Below, piece after piece: positions 17,060 through 26,155 of a stretch of DNA of 64,000 bases. The position numbers and the translations under genes were made by a program. The notes beneath the pieces were generated by a model that saw only the letters and a list, made by a program, of their open reading frames with translations, was not told the DNA's origin and did not search any database. Position 1 is the first letter of the stretch; the number at the start of each line of letters is the position of its first letter. The DNA lies in the NCBI RefSeq assembly GCF_041053055.1, contig NZ_CP163443.1:2356001-2420000 (forward strand). Reading direction: 5' to 3'. This DNA comes from Streptomyces sp. R41. GTDB lineage: Bacteria; Actinomycetota; Actinomycetes; Streptomycetales; Streptomycetaceae.

Positions 17060-18403
17060 TCACTCCTCCAGATCCGGCAGCCGCGCCGGAGCCGGGCAGA
17101 TGCGTTCACCATGCTGGTCGAAGACGAACAGATGGGCGATGTCGACGAGGAGGGGAACCTGCATGCCGTGGCGGAGTTCGATGTCGGGGGTGGTGCGGAC
17201 GACGAGGTCACCGGGCAGGCGGCCCTCCGGCGGCGCCGGTTCGGGGTAGTCGGATCCCGCATCCGCCGGATGCTCCATGACCACGACCGGTCCGGCCCGC
17301 AGCGCCCCGGCGCGCTCCCGCAGCCGGTCCAGGACAGTGCCGTCACGGCGCCGCCGCCGGGCCGGACGGGTCGGGCGCGGCGCCTCCAACTCCGGTACGA
17401 CGGCGGGCCGCGAGCCGGTGTTGAAGTGGACGAGAACCTCGTGCCCCTGGAACTCCACGTGCTCGACGAGCCCGCTGATCGCCACCTCGCCGGGCCGCGC
17501 GGCGGACGGCTTGGCGAGCCGGACCGCCTCGGAGCGCAGCCCGACGATGACCTCGCGGCCCTGCTGCACCCGCAGCAACTGGTGGTCCAGGGAAAGCGGT
17601 TCGGGCAGCCGCAGGTACTGCTTGCCGAGGCTGATCGACATGGCTCCGTCGAGCGGCGCCCGGACGAGGCCGCGCAGCAGGTTGATCCGCGGGGTGCCGA
17701 TGAAGGCGGCGACGAAGACGTTCGCGGGCAGCCCGTAGACCGTGCGGGGCGTGCCCAGCTGCTGCAGGACACCTCCGCGCAGGACCGCGACACGGTCACC
17801 GAGCGACATCGCCTCGGCCTGGTCGTGGGTGACATACACCGTCGTCGCGCCCAACTCCCGGGTGAGCTTGGAGATTTCGGCCCGAAGGTGATTGCGGAGC
17901 TTGGCGTCGAGGTTGGACAGCGGCTCGTCCATCAGGAAGGCGGAGGGATGGCGCGCGATGGCCCGGCCCATGGCGACACGCTGGCGTTCGCCGCCGGAGA
18001 GCTGATTGGGGAAGCGGTCGAGGAGGTCCTGAATGCCGAGCATCCGGGCGGTGGCGTCCACGCGCGGACGCGGATCCTCGCCGGGTGTCTCGATGCGCAG
18101 CGGGAAGCCGATGTTGTCGCGGCTGGTCATGCTCGGGTAGAGGGCGAAGTTCTGGAACACCATCGCCATGTCCCGTCCGGACGGCGGCAGATCGTTGGCG
18201 TACTCGCCGTCGAGGCGCACCTCGCCCTCGGTGACCTCTTCGAGCCCGGCGATCATTCTCAGCACGGTCGACTTGCCGCAGCCGGACGGCCCGAGCAGCA
18301 CGAGGAACTCGCCCGGCCGGATGTCGAGCGACAGCCGCTCCACCACGCGGACACCGCGGGTGTACGCCTTGCTGACGTTGTGCAGAGAGATGGCGCGTGT
18401 CAT
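17060..18403 (-). CDS. orphan ABC transporter ATP-binding protein (CUT1/UgpC-like)
   Basis: A 447-residue ATPase. The NBD (1 to about 235) shows Walker A GPSGCGKST, Q-loop MVFQNFALYPSM, signature LSGGERQRVA, Walker B AFLMDEPLSNLD and switch VYVTHDQAEA. The rest is a TOBE/MalK-like regulatory region, longer than the usual 360-380 residues because of a basic, Pro/Arg-rich insert (about 340-360). No permease or binding protein gene is nearby, so it may energise remote sugar transporters, as MsiK does in Streptomyces. It is not MsiK-like at the N-terminus, so that analogy is only functional. Start at ATG 18403. Confidence 0.9.
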   Translation of the reverse strand: MTRAISLHNVSKAYTRGVRVVERLSLDIRPGEFLVLLGPSGCGKSTVLRMIAGLEEVTEGEVRLDGEYANDLPPSGRDMAMVFQNFALYPSMTSRDNIGFPLRIETPGEDPRPRVDATARMLGIQDLLDRFPNQLSGGERQRVAMGRAIARHPSAFLMDEPLSNLDAKLRNHLRAEISKLTRELGATTVYVTHDQAEAMSLGDRVAVLRGGVLQQLGTPRTVYGLPANVFVAAFIGTPRINLLRGLVRAPLDGAMSISLGKQYLRLPEPLSLDHQLLRVQQGREVIVGLRSEAVRLAKPSAARPGEVAISGLVEHVEFQGHEVLVHFNTGSRPAVVPELEAPRPTRPARRRRRDGTVLDRLRERAGALRAGPVVVMEHPADAGSDYPEPAPPEGRLPGDLVVRTTPDIELRHGMQVPLLVDIAHLFVFDQHGERICPAPARLPDLEE

Positions 18404-18558
18404 GACAGGTGCCCCCGGGGGCTCACGGGACTCTGGTGCTCCGCGGTCGGACGTCCCGTGCGGGTCGTACGGGACGTATGAGTCACGGAAGTTAACGGAC
18501 CGCGCACGCCCGGGGGAAGACGCGCGGCGGGATCGGACGGTCCGGTTCGACACGGGCG

Positions 18559-18630
18559 GAAACGGACGATCGCGTACCGGTGGAGCGGAGCATCGCGCAC
18601 CAGGTGAAGCGGACGATCGGATACCGGGGG
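18559..18630 (+). repeat. three tandem 24-bp repeats
   Basis: Three adjacent 24-bp units (18559-18582, 18583-18606, 18607-18630) share the frame RAGCGGACGATCG...ACC-GGTG with few mismatches. They lie in the 274-bp space between the divergently placed ABC gene start and the sortase gene end, 156-227 bp upstream of the ABC start, where an iterated regulator site would be plausible. Confidence 0.75.
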
Positions 18631-18677
18631 ACCGACGTCCGGTTTTTTGCGCCGCCGGGCTCGACGCGGTGGGTGCC

Positions 18678-19428
18678 TCACGTGGTGCGGGCCCGCCCCC
18701 GGGTCCCGGTGAGGTGGGCGAACACGACGACGTTGCCGGCGTAGCCCTTCTTGCGGTCGTACACACCACCGCACGTGATCAGACGCAGTTCGGGACGCCC
18801 CCTGTCGCCGTACACCTGCTTGTCGGGGAAGTGGGCCTTCTCGTACGTCTTCACGGCGTCCACCGTGTAGACGGCGGTCCGCCCGTCGGCGCGGCGGGCT
18901 TCGACGAGCCTGCCGGGTCGGAGTTGGTCGAGCGCGACGAAGATCGCGGGCCCCGTCCTGGTGTCGCGGTGACCGACGGCGACGGCCGTGCCCGACTCGC
19001 CCGGCGTCGGCCCGCCCTCGTACCAGCCGACCAGTTTCGGATCATCCACGGGCGGCGCGGTCAGCCGCCGCTCACGATCGAGCCGGAGACCGGCGACCGG
19101 GGCCTCCAGACCGAAGTACGGGATGCGGAGCGAGGTCGCCGGGGAGCGCGGGAGCGGCTTGGGCGGGGGTGCGGGCCGCACCGGCCGGGCGGGCGAGAGA
19201 CGGCGGGGCTTCGCGCCGCGTGCGTCGCCGCCGGGCCGACGGGAGTTCGTCCCGGCGGCGGGTCCGCCCGTCCCGGCGGAGTCGGCGTACTGGGCGCCGG
19301 CCGCGACGGGCTCCGCGGGCTCGTCGTCCCCCGCCCACCGGACGCCGCCCACCACCAGACCGACGACGACCACGACGGTCCGCGTCAGGCGATAGGCGCG
19401 CGTCCGGTACCAGGGCCTGCGGAAGCGT

Positions 19429-19442
<14 letters not shown>
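18678..19442 (-). CDS. class F sortase
   Basis: A 254-residue protein. It has an N-terminal cytoplasmic basic stretch, one membrane helix (LTRTVVVVVGLVVGGV, about 19-34), a Pro/Gly/Arg-rich linker, then a sortase beta-barrel (about 100-250). Catalytic His is in AVGHRDT and catalytic Cys in LITCGGVYD. The usual active-site Arg is not obvious in the final strand (GNVVVFA); the nearest candidate is the Arg in VYDRKKG. Sortases cleave and covalently attach surface proteins. It overlaps by 14 bp with the preceding surface-protein gene, which points to a dedicated substrate. Confidence 0.9.
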
Positions 19443-20091
<649 letters not shown>

Positions 20092-20193
20092 GCGCAGTCC
20101 TCCGAGTCAGATGATTGTCATACGAATCCCGCTGTCATCTGACTGCTTCTCACATCCGCCCCGGCAAGTTCGGCAACAGCGCCCGACATCCCG

Positions 20194-21423
20194 TCAGATA
20201 TCGCTCTTGCGGCGCAACGGGACCTCGGCCCGCCGCCCCTCGCCGCGGACCCGGGCAGGCTTCGCCGGCGAGCGCAGCGCGATCCCCGACGACACCAGCA
20301 ACAACGCGCCGAGCATCACGAACGGCGCGGCCACACCGGCGACTCCGGCAACGAGACCCGCGGCGGCGGGCGCGGCGACCTGTCCGAGCCGGTTGCCGGT
20401 GAGGCGCAGGGCGAGGGCCGTCGAACGGGCTTCGTCCGGGGCCGCCTGGACGACCGTCGTCATGGACAGCGGCTGGCCGACACCTAGGCAGAAACCGAGA
20501 ACGGTGAGCATCAGCGCCAGCGTCCACACCGGTACGGGCAGTGCGATGCCGGCGCAGAGCACGGCCGCCAGCAGGCAGGTGACGGTGAGCAGAAGGGCGC
20601 GGCCGAGCATCCGCAGCAGCGGCGTCAGCACCAGACGGCAGGCGATGGTCGCCGCCGCGCGCAGACTCAGCAACAGGCCGATCACGGACGGCGCGATGCC
20701 CCGGTGCTCGCCGACCACCGGGAGGTAGGCGGTGAGGATGTCGGTCGCGGACAGCACGGCGAGGCTGACGAAGATGCCCGCGGGCACGCCCCGGGTGCGC
20801 AGAATGCGCTGGACGGGGACCCGGTCGCCTTGCGCGGTACGGGACGTGTCGACCACAGGGTGCTCGATGCGCCATAGCGAGGTGAACGCGACCGCCGCGA
20901 CCGCACCCGCGACGAGCAGCGCGAGCGCGCTGCTGCCCGCCATGTCGGGACCACCGATCAGGGCACCCGCCGCGATCGGGCCGACCAGCTGGCCGAGCGA
21001 GGCGCCGATGGTGAAGTGACCGAAGTTGCGGTCCTGTTCGTGCGGCGCGGACTGGCGAGCGACGAGCGACTGGGCGCCGATCACGAAGCAGAGGTGGCCG
21101 AGGCCCATCACCCCACTCCAGACAGCCATCCCCCACAGGCCGTCGGCCAGGCCGCTCATCGCGCAGCCACCGGATATGAGGACGACGCCGACGGGCAGCA
21201 GAGGTGCGCAGCGCCCGTGATCCGTGCGACGACCCAGCGGTACTGCGGCGAACAGCGGCAGCAGCGCGTACACGCCCGCGATCACACCGACCGCCCGCTC
21301 GTCCGCGCCCAGCGCGAGGGCCCGGTAGGAGACGGCGGGCCGGGCCATCGACACCGCCCCTTGCGCGAAGCCGAAGGCGATGACGAGGCGCAGCAGCCAG
21401 CCGCGGTTCCGACCGGGCCCCAC
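20194..21423 (-). CDS. MFS transporter (DHA1-like exporter)
   Basis: A 409-residue protein with about 12 membrane segments. The motif A-like loop PLGRRTDHGRCAP lies between helices 2 and 3, and the central VIGAQSLVARQSAPHEQ region follows helix 4. The C-terminus is basic. It is a major facilitator, probably an exporter; no substrate can be inferred. The GTG start at 21423 is backed by GGAGGA 5 bp upstream. Its promoter region contains an unusual A+T-rich ladder of 14-bp repeats. Confidence 0.9.
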   Translation of the reverse strand: MGPGRNRGWLLRLVIAFGFAQGAVSMARPAVSYRALALGADERAVGVIAGVYALLPLFAAVPLGRRTDHGRCAPLLPVGVVLISGGCAMSGLADGLWGMAVWSGVMGLGHLCFVIGAQSLVARQSAPHEQDRNFGHFTIGASLGQLVGPIAAGALIGGPDMAGSSALALLVAGAVAAVAFTSLWRIEHPVVDTSRTAQGDRVPVQRILRTRGVPAGIFVSLAVLSATDILTAYLPVVGEHRGIAPSVIGLLLSLRAAATIACRLVLTPLLRMLGRALLLTVTCLLAAVLCAGIALPVPVWTLALMLTVLGFCLGVGQPLSMTTVVQAAPDEARSTALALRLTGNRLGQVAAPAAAGLVAGVAGVAAPFVMLGALLLVSSGIALRSPAKPARVRGEGRRAEVPLRRKSDI

Positions 21424-21444
21424 AGGGATCCTCCATCCGATGAG

Positions 21445-21601
21445 GACGACAGATGATGGACGACAAGTGACGTACGACAGATATCAGATGACGGATATCG
21501 GCTGACAGATAACAGATATCGACATCTGTTATCTGACTTCTGTTATCTGACTTCTGTCAGCTGTCAGCCGATAGTTGTCAGCCGATAGTTGTCGGTCAGA
21601 T
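21445..21601. repeat. ladder of about eleven degenerate 14-bp repeats with large dyads
   Basis: From 21445 the sequence can be cut into consecutive 14-bp units beginning with or containing GAC(A/G)GAT or its reverse complement (GACAGATATCAGAT, GACGGATATCGGCT, GACAGATAACAGAT, then TCTGACTTCTGTTA and so on). Units invert at about 21520, giving a perfect 12-bp stem (21506-21517 with 21524-21535, CAGATAACAGAT). TCTGTTATCTGACT and TGTCAGCCGATAGT each occur twice in tandem. The region is far richer in A+T than its surroundings and covers the MFS promoter; its last unit enters the citMHS stop. Confidence 0.85.
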
Positions 21602-23017
21602 GATGCCGAACAGAATTCCGGCCCCCAACACCACCAGCGACGTGAGCGCCGCCCACTTCACCACGAACCTCGTGTGGTCGCCGAACTCCACCTTCGCCAT
21701 GCCGACCAGGACGTATACAGCCGGCACCAGCGGGCTCGACATGTGCAGCGGCTGGCCGATGAGCGAGGCCCGGGCGATCTCCAGGGACGAGACGCCGTGC
21801 GCCTGACCCGCCTCGGCGAGGACGGGAAGGATGCCGAAGTAGAAGCCGTCGTTCGACATGAAGTACGTGAGCGGGATGCTCAGGACACCGGTGACGAAGG
21901 CCATGTGCGGGCCCATGCCGTCCGGGATGTTGGAGACCAGCCACTTGGCCATGTGGTCGACCATGCCGGTGCCCTGCAGGACGCCGGTGAAGACGGCGGC
22001 GGCGAAGACCATGCCGGAGACGTTGAGGACGTTCTCGGCGTGGGCGCCGAGGCGGGCCTTCTGCTCTGCCATGTTCGGGAAGTTGACGGTCAAAGCCAGT
22101 GCCGCGCCGAGCAGGAAGAGGACCGGGATCGGCAGCCACTCCATGATCATGGCGGTGAGCAGCGTGACCGTGAGCAGCGCGTTGAACCAGTAGAGCTTGG
22201 GGCGCAGGGTGGCACGGTTGGGGTCGAGTCCCTGGAAGCCGTCGTCCTCGGAGGAGTCCGCCTCCGGGGCGTCCGCGTCCGTACCGGAGCCCGAACCCCC
22301 GGTCGCCACAGCCTTCTTGCCGGCGGAGCCGGACCCCGAGCCGCGCGAGCCGACCAGAACCGTCTCCGCCTCCTGCGGCTCCAGCACCTCGTCCAGCGTC
22401 AGCACGCCCAGCCGCTTGCGCTCGCGGCGACCGAGGACGTACGCGAGGGCGAAGACGCCGAGGAGGCCGACGGCGAGTGCGGGGATCATCGGGACGAAGA
22501 TGTCGCTCGCGTCGAGCTTGAGCGCGGTCGCGGCGCGGGCGGTCGGGCCGCCCCAGGGCAGCGTGTTCATCACGCCGTTGGCCATCGCGGCGACACCGGT
22601 CATCACGACCAGGCTCATCTTCAGGCGCTTGTACAGCGGGTACATCGCCGAGACCGTGATCATGAAGGTGGTCGAGCCGTCGCCGTCGAGGGAGACGATC
22701 GCGGCGAGGACCGCCGTGCCGACCACGATCCGCAACGGGTCGGCCTTGCAGAACTTGAGAATCCCCCGGACGATCGGGTCGAAGAGACCGACGTCGATCA
22801 TCACACCGAAGTAGACGATCGCGAACATCAGCATCGCCGCCGTGGGCGCGAGGCTGGTGACGCCGTCGATGACGTAGTCACCGAGCTTGGCGCCCTTTCC
22901 GACGAAGACGCAGAAGAGTGCCGGAATCAGCACGAGCGCCGCGATCGGCGACATCTTCTTCAGCATGATCAGGACCAGGAAGGTCGCGATCATGGTGAAG
23001 CCGAGGATGGTCAGCAT
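21596..23017 (-). CDS. CitMHS family metal-citrate:H+ symporter
   Basis: A 473-residue membrane protein of the CitM/CitH family, which imports citrate complexed with divalent metal. About 11-12 hydrophobic helices are seen. Family blocks include FGVMIDVGLFDPIVRGIL, SLDGDGSTTFMITVSAMYPL and MSNDGFYFGILPVL near the end, then GQPLHMSSPLVPA. A Gly/Ser/Asp-rich cytoplasmic loop of about 60 residues separates the two halves. ATG at 23017, with a GTTAGG just upstream as a weak ribosome site. The leader carries an inverted repeat (23027-23079). No CitST-like two-component genes are adjacent. Confidence 0.93.
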   Translation of the reverse strand: MLTILGFTMIATFLVLIMLKKMSPIAALVLIPALFCVFVGKGAKLGDYVIDGVTSLAPTAAMLMFAIVYFGVMIDVGLFDPIVRGILKFCKADPLRIVVGTAVLAAIVSLDGDGSTTFMITVSAMYPLYKRLKMSLVVMTGVAAMANGVMNTLPWGGPTARAATALKLDASDIFVPMIPALAVGLLGVFALAYVLGRRERKRLGVLTLDEVLEPQEAETVLVGSRGSGSGSAGKKAVATGGSGSGTDADAPEADSSEDDGFQGLDPNRATLRPKLYWFNALLTVTLLTAMIMEWLPIPVLFLLGAALALTVNFPNMAEQKARLGAHAENVLNVSGMVFAAAVFTGVLQGTGMVDHMAKWLVSNIPDGMGPHMAFVTGVLSIPLTYFMSNDGFYFGILPVLAEAGQAHGVSSLEIARASLIGQPLHMSSPLVPAVYVLVGMAKVEFGDHTRFVVKWAALTSLVVLGAGILFGII

Positions 23018-23026
23018 GTGTGGATA

Positions 23027-23079
23027 CCTAACGTTCGCCCTTGAACTCCCACCAGGGCCGGCGGTAGGGCGACGTTAGG
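23027..23079. promoter_or_regulatory. inverted repeat in the citMHS upstream region
   Basis: CCTAACGTTCGCCC (23027-23040) pairs with GGGCGACGTTAGG (23067-23079) with a single bulged base and a 26-nt loop. It starts 10 bp before the citMHS ATG. It could be a leader stem-loop that hides the ribosome site, or two half-sites for a regulator such as a CitT-like response regulator. Confidence 0.55.
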
Positions 23080-23138
23080 TCGGGCCCGCAAGCGTTAACA
23101 AGATGTTGACACGCGAGCAATAAGCGCAAAACTCCAGG

Positions 23139-25406
23139 TCACAGGCTTGTCTCGGTGAGCGCGAGCTCCACGGGCACGCCATTGAGCACCGCCGTGCCCG
23201 ACAGCGGGTCGAGGAGCGAGCCATCGAGGAGCTGGTTGACGTTGACGCCCGGGTCCAGGGCGGCGTGGCTCATCCGGGTGCCGGGGCGGTCGTGTCCCCA
23301 GCCGTGCGGCAGGCTCACCACACCGCGTCGTACCGCGTCGGTGAACTCGGCGGGGGCCGTCACCTCTCCCCCGGCGCCCTTGACGCGTACGGCGGCCCCG
23401 TCGGTGAGCCCGAGGCGTTCGGCGTCCTCGGGGTGGATGTGCAGGGTGCAGCGGTTGGAGCCACCGGTGAGGGCGGGCACGTTGTGCATCCAGCTGTTGT
23501 TGGAGCGCAGATGGCGGCGGCCCACCAGCACCAGGGCCGCCGGACGCTCGCGCAGGGCGGCCCGTAGGCGCGGCAGATCGTCGGCGATCGGTCCGGGCAG
23601 CAGCTCGATCTTCCCGCTGGGTGTCTTCAGCGGCTGGGGCAGGCGCGGCCGCAGCGGTCCGAGGTCGATGCCGTGCGGATGGGCGAGCAGCTTCGCCAGG
23701 CTCAGCCCGTCCGGCCGGGCGCCGAAGCCGTCGCCGTACGGGCCGAGGCGCAGCATCATGTCGAGCCGCCGCTCGGGGCCGTTCTCACCGGTGAGTTGGG
23801 CGGCGAGTTCCTTAGGGTCGCGGCCGTGCACCGGGGAGTGTGCCTCGGTGACGGACTTGCCGAGGGTGGTGTCGATGACCATGGTGTCGACGGCGGACGG
23901 GTCGGCGCCGTGCATGCCGGTCGCGGCGAGGACGAGCCGGGCGAGGATCTCGGTCTCCGCCATGCGACCCGGCTCCAGGGGGACGGCCGGGCGGTTGTAG
24001 CGGACCTGGTTGCGTACGGCGAGGGTGTTGAAGGCGAAGTCGTGGTGCGCGCTCTGCGAGGGCGGGGGCGGCGGAAGGACGACGTGCGCGTGGCGCGAGG
24101 TCTCGTTCAGGTACGGGTCGACGCTGACCATGAAGTCCAGCGAGTCCAGGGCCTTGTCGAGGCGGTCGCCGTCCGGTGCGGACAGGACGGGGTTGGCGGC
24201 GACGGCTATGACGGCGCGGACCGGGCTGCCCTCCTCGGTCGCGGTGTCGATCTCCTCGGCGAGGGCGGAGAGCGGCAGTTCGCCCTTGGCCTCGGGATAG
24301 CGGCTCACCCTGCTGTGCCAGCGGCCGAGCGCGAAGCCGCGGCCGGGGCCGGCGGGCCGGGGTGTCTTGTCGGTCGCGGCCTGCGGGAAGAGGGCGCCGC
24401 CGGGCCGGTCGAGATTGCCGGTGAGGATGTTGAGGACGTCGACGAGCCAGCTGGCGAGGGTGCCGTGCGGGACGGTGCAGCTGCCGATGCGGCCGTAGAC
24501 GGCGGCGGTGGGCGCGGCGGCGAGCTCGCGGGCCAGTGCCCGGATGATGTCCGCGTCGACGTCGCAGGCCTCGCTCGCGGCTTCGGGGGTGAAGTCGCGG
24601 ACGGCGTCGGCGAGTTCGTCGAGGTCCTGGACGTGCGGCGCGAGGGCGCCGAGGTCGACGAGCTTCTCCTCGAAGAGGACGTACGCCATCGCCGCGAGCA
24701 GCAGTGCGTCGGTGCCGGGCCGGATGGCCACATGCCGGTCGGCGAGCTTCGCCGTGCGCGTCCGGCGCGGGTCGATGACCGTCAGCGTGCCGCCACGTGC
24801 GCGCAGCGCCTTGAGCTTGCCGGGGAAGTCGGGGGCGGTGCACAGACTCCCGTTGGATTCCAGGGGGTTGGCCCCGATGAGCAGGAGGTGGTCGGTGTGG
24901 TCGAGGTCCGGTACGGGGATCGCGTTGGCGTCGCCGTACAGCAGTCCGCTGGAGACGTGCTTGGGCATCTGGTCGACGGTGGAGGCGGTGAAGAGGCTGT
25001 GGGTGCGCAGCGCGGTGAGCAGGACGGGCGGGTAGAGGGCGCCGGCCATGGTGTGCACGTTCGGGTTGCCGAGGACGATGCCGACGGCGTGCGGCCCGTA
25101 CTGCTCGACGACGGGCCGCAGGCCCGCGGCCACCGCGTCGAACGCCTCGTCCCAGGTCGCCTCCCGCAGTTCGCCGTCCTTGCGGACGAGGGGAGCGCGC
25201 AGCCGGTCCGGATCCCCGTCGACCGCCCCGAAGGAGGCGCCCTTCGGGCAGATGAACCCTTTGCTGAACACATCGGCGCGGTCGCCCCGGGCGCCGGTCA
25301 CGCGGGTGCCCTCGATGGTGAGCGTCAGTCCGCAGGTGGCCTCGCACAGAGGGCACACGCGCGGGGCGGTGCGGGAGTCGGGGGTGGTGCCGGAGGTGCG
25401 GGACAC
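23139..25406 (-). CDS. molybdopterin oxidoreductase (formate dehydrogenase/nitrate reductase-like)
   Basis: A 755-residue member of the DMSO-reductase superfamily. The N-terminal [4Fe-4S] motif is Cys18, Cys21, Cys25 and Cys53 (CPLCEATC ... ICPKG). It has the central nucleotide-contact strands LLLIGANPLESNG and TVIDPRRTRTAKLAD, and a C-terminal molybdopterin-binding domain with GSNRCTLHIHPEDAERLGL and VSLPHGWGHD. No Sec codon and no Tat signal, so it is probably cytoplasmic. Electron partner and substrate are not evident. The GTG at 25406 has GGGAGGA 3 bp upstream and is preferred to upstream starts. An operator-like dyad lies at 25458-25469. Confidence 0.92.
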   Translation of the reverse strand: MSRTSGTTPDSRTAPRVCPLCEATCGLTLTIEGTRVTGARGDRADVFSKGFICPKGASFGAVDGDPDRLRAPLVRKDGELREATWDEAFDAVAAGLRPVVEQYGPHAVGIVLGNPNVHTMAGALYPPVLLTALRTHSLFTASTVDQMPKHVSSGLLYGDANAIPVPDLDHTDHLLLIGANPLESNGSLCTAPDFPGKLKALRARGGTLTVIDPRRTRTAKLADRHVAIRPGTDALLLAAMAYVLFEEKLVDLGALAPHVQDLDELADAVRDFTPEAASEACDVDADIIRALARELAAAPTAAVYGRIGSCTVPHGTLASWLVDVLNILTGNLDRPGGALFPQAATDKTPRPAGPGRGFALGRWHSRVSRYPEAKGELPLSALAEEIDTATEEGSPVRAVIAVAANPVLSAPDGDRLDKALDSLDFMVSVDPYLNETSRHAHVVLPPPPPSQSAHHDFAFNTLAVRNQVRYNRPAVPLEPGRMAETEILARLVLAATGMHGADPSAVDTMVIDTTLGKSVTEAHSPVHGRDPKELAAQLTGENGPERRLDMMLRLGPYGDGFGARPDGLSLAKLLAHPHGIDLGPLRPRLPQPLKTPSGKIELLPGPIADDLPRLRAALRERPAALVLVGRRHLRSNNSWMHNVPALTGGSNRCTLHIHPEDAERLGLTDGAAVRVKGAGGEVTAPAEFTDAVRRGVVSLPHGWGHDRPGTRMSHAALDPGVNVNQLLDGSLLDPLSGTAVLNGVPVELALTETSL

Positions 25407-25457
25407 GGGTCCTCCCGGAGGGCGGTGACGGCGGTGGCACACGGGCTGGGGCGAGCA

Positions 25458-25469
25458 TACCGACCGGTA
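25458..25469. promoter_or_regulatory. candidate TetR operator upstream of molybdopterin oxidoreductase
   Basis: TACCG-AC-CGGTA is a perfect 5-bp dyad with weaker extension to 18 bp (GCATACCGACCGGTACGC). It lies 52 bp before the GTG and 69 bp after the end of the tetR gene, whose product is the natural candidate. Confidence 0.5.
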
Positions 25470-25537
25470 CGCATGGCGGGGAGGGCCTCCGAGGGGTGAG
25501 GTCGGAAATTCGCGAGCGGCTCACCGCCCGTGAACCC

Positions 25538-26155
25538 TCAGTCCAGGACCCTGGCCAGGTACGCCCGCAACAGCTCCCGCGCCTCCTCGATGATCCGTTC
25601 GTCCCCCTCCGGCGCGACCCGGAAGGCCAGGTGGACCAGGGTGTCCGCGGTCTCCACGGCGATCAGGAAGGTGCGGCGGAGGTCCTCGTCGGGGGTGCGG
25701 TCGAGGTAGCCGGAGAGCAGTTCGGTGAGGCGGTCGGCGACTCGGGTGTTGGGCTGGGCGGTTCCGGAGCCGACGGGGATCTGGTTGCCGAAGTCGACGA
25801 GGGAGAAGCCGGGCGCGGTGCGCTTCATGGCGAGGTATTCGTCGAGCACGGCGTCCATGGCCGCGCGCCAGCCCCCGCCGCCTGTCTCCAGGAGGCGCTC
25901 GGTGACGCGCTCGGCATAGCGCTCCAGGTTGCGCTGGGCGAGCGCGTCGGCCATGGCGCGCTTGTTGCCGAAGAAGCGGTAGACGGAGCCGATGGGCACG
26001 CCGGCCCGCTGGGCCACGGCGCGGGTGCTCAGGGCGTCGTAGCCGACCTCGTCGAGGAGGTCGGCGCAGGCGTCGAGGATTCTGGTCAGTCGTTCGGCAC
26101 TGCGCCGTTGTACGGGCGCTCTGCGCAGCGAGGTCGCATGGGGCACGGGCTTCAT
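25538..26155 (-). CDS. TetR/AcrR family regulator
   Basis: A 205-residue regulator. The helix-turn-helix segment is DALSTRAVAQRAGVPIGSVY then RFFGNKRAMADALAQRN at about 40-75, preceded by a basic arm (RRAPVQRRSAERL). The C-terminal ligand domain is generic. Its ATG overlaps the stop of the lipoprotein gene upstream (ATGA), so it is translationally coupled to that gene. The next gene downstream in the same direction is the molybdopterin oxidoreductase, with a dyad between them. Confidence 0.88.
   Translation of the reverse strand: MKPVPHATSLRRAPVQRRSAERLTRILDACADLLDEVGYDALSTRAVAQRAGVPIGSVYRFFGNKRAMADALAQRNLERYAERVTERLLETGGGGWRAAMDAVLDEYLAMKRTAPGFSLVDFGNQIPVGSGTAQPNTRVADRLTELLSGYLDRTPDEDLRRTFLIAVETADTLVHLAFRVAPEGDERIIEEARELLRAYLARVLD

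Noticed and set aside
23673..25499. 608-codon plus-strand frame opposite the molybdopterin oxidoreductase
   Set aside because: Same reason: shadow of a gene with clear Fe-S and molybdopterin motifs.
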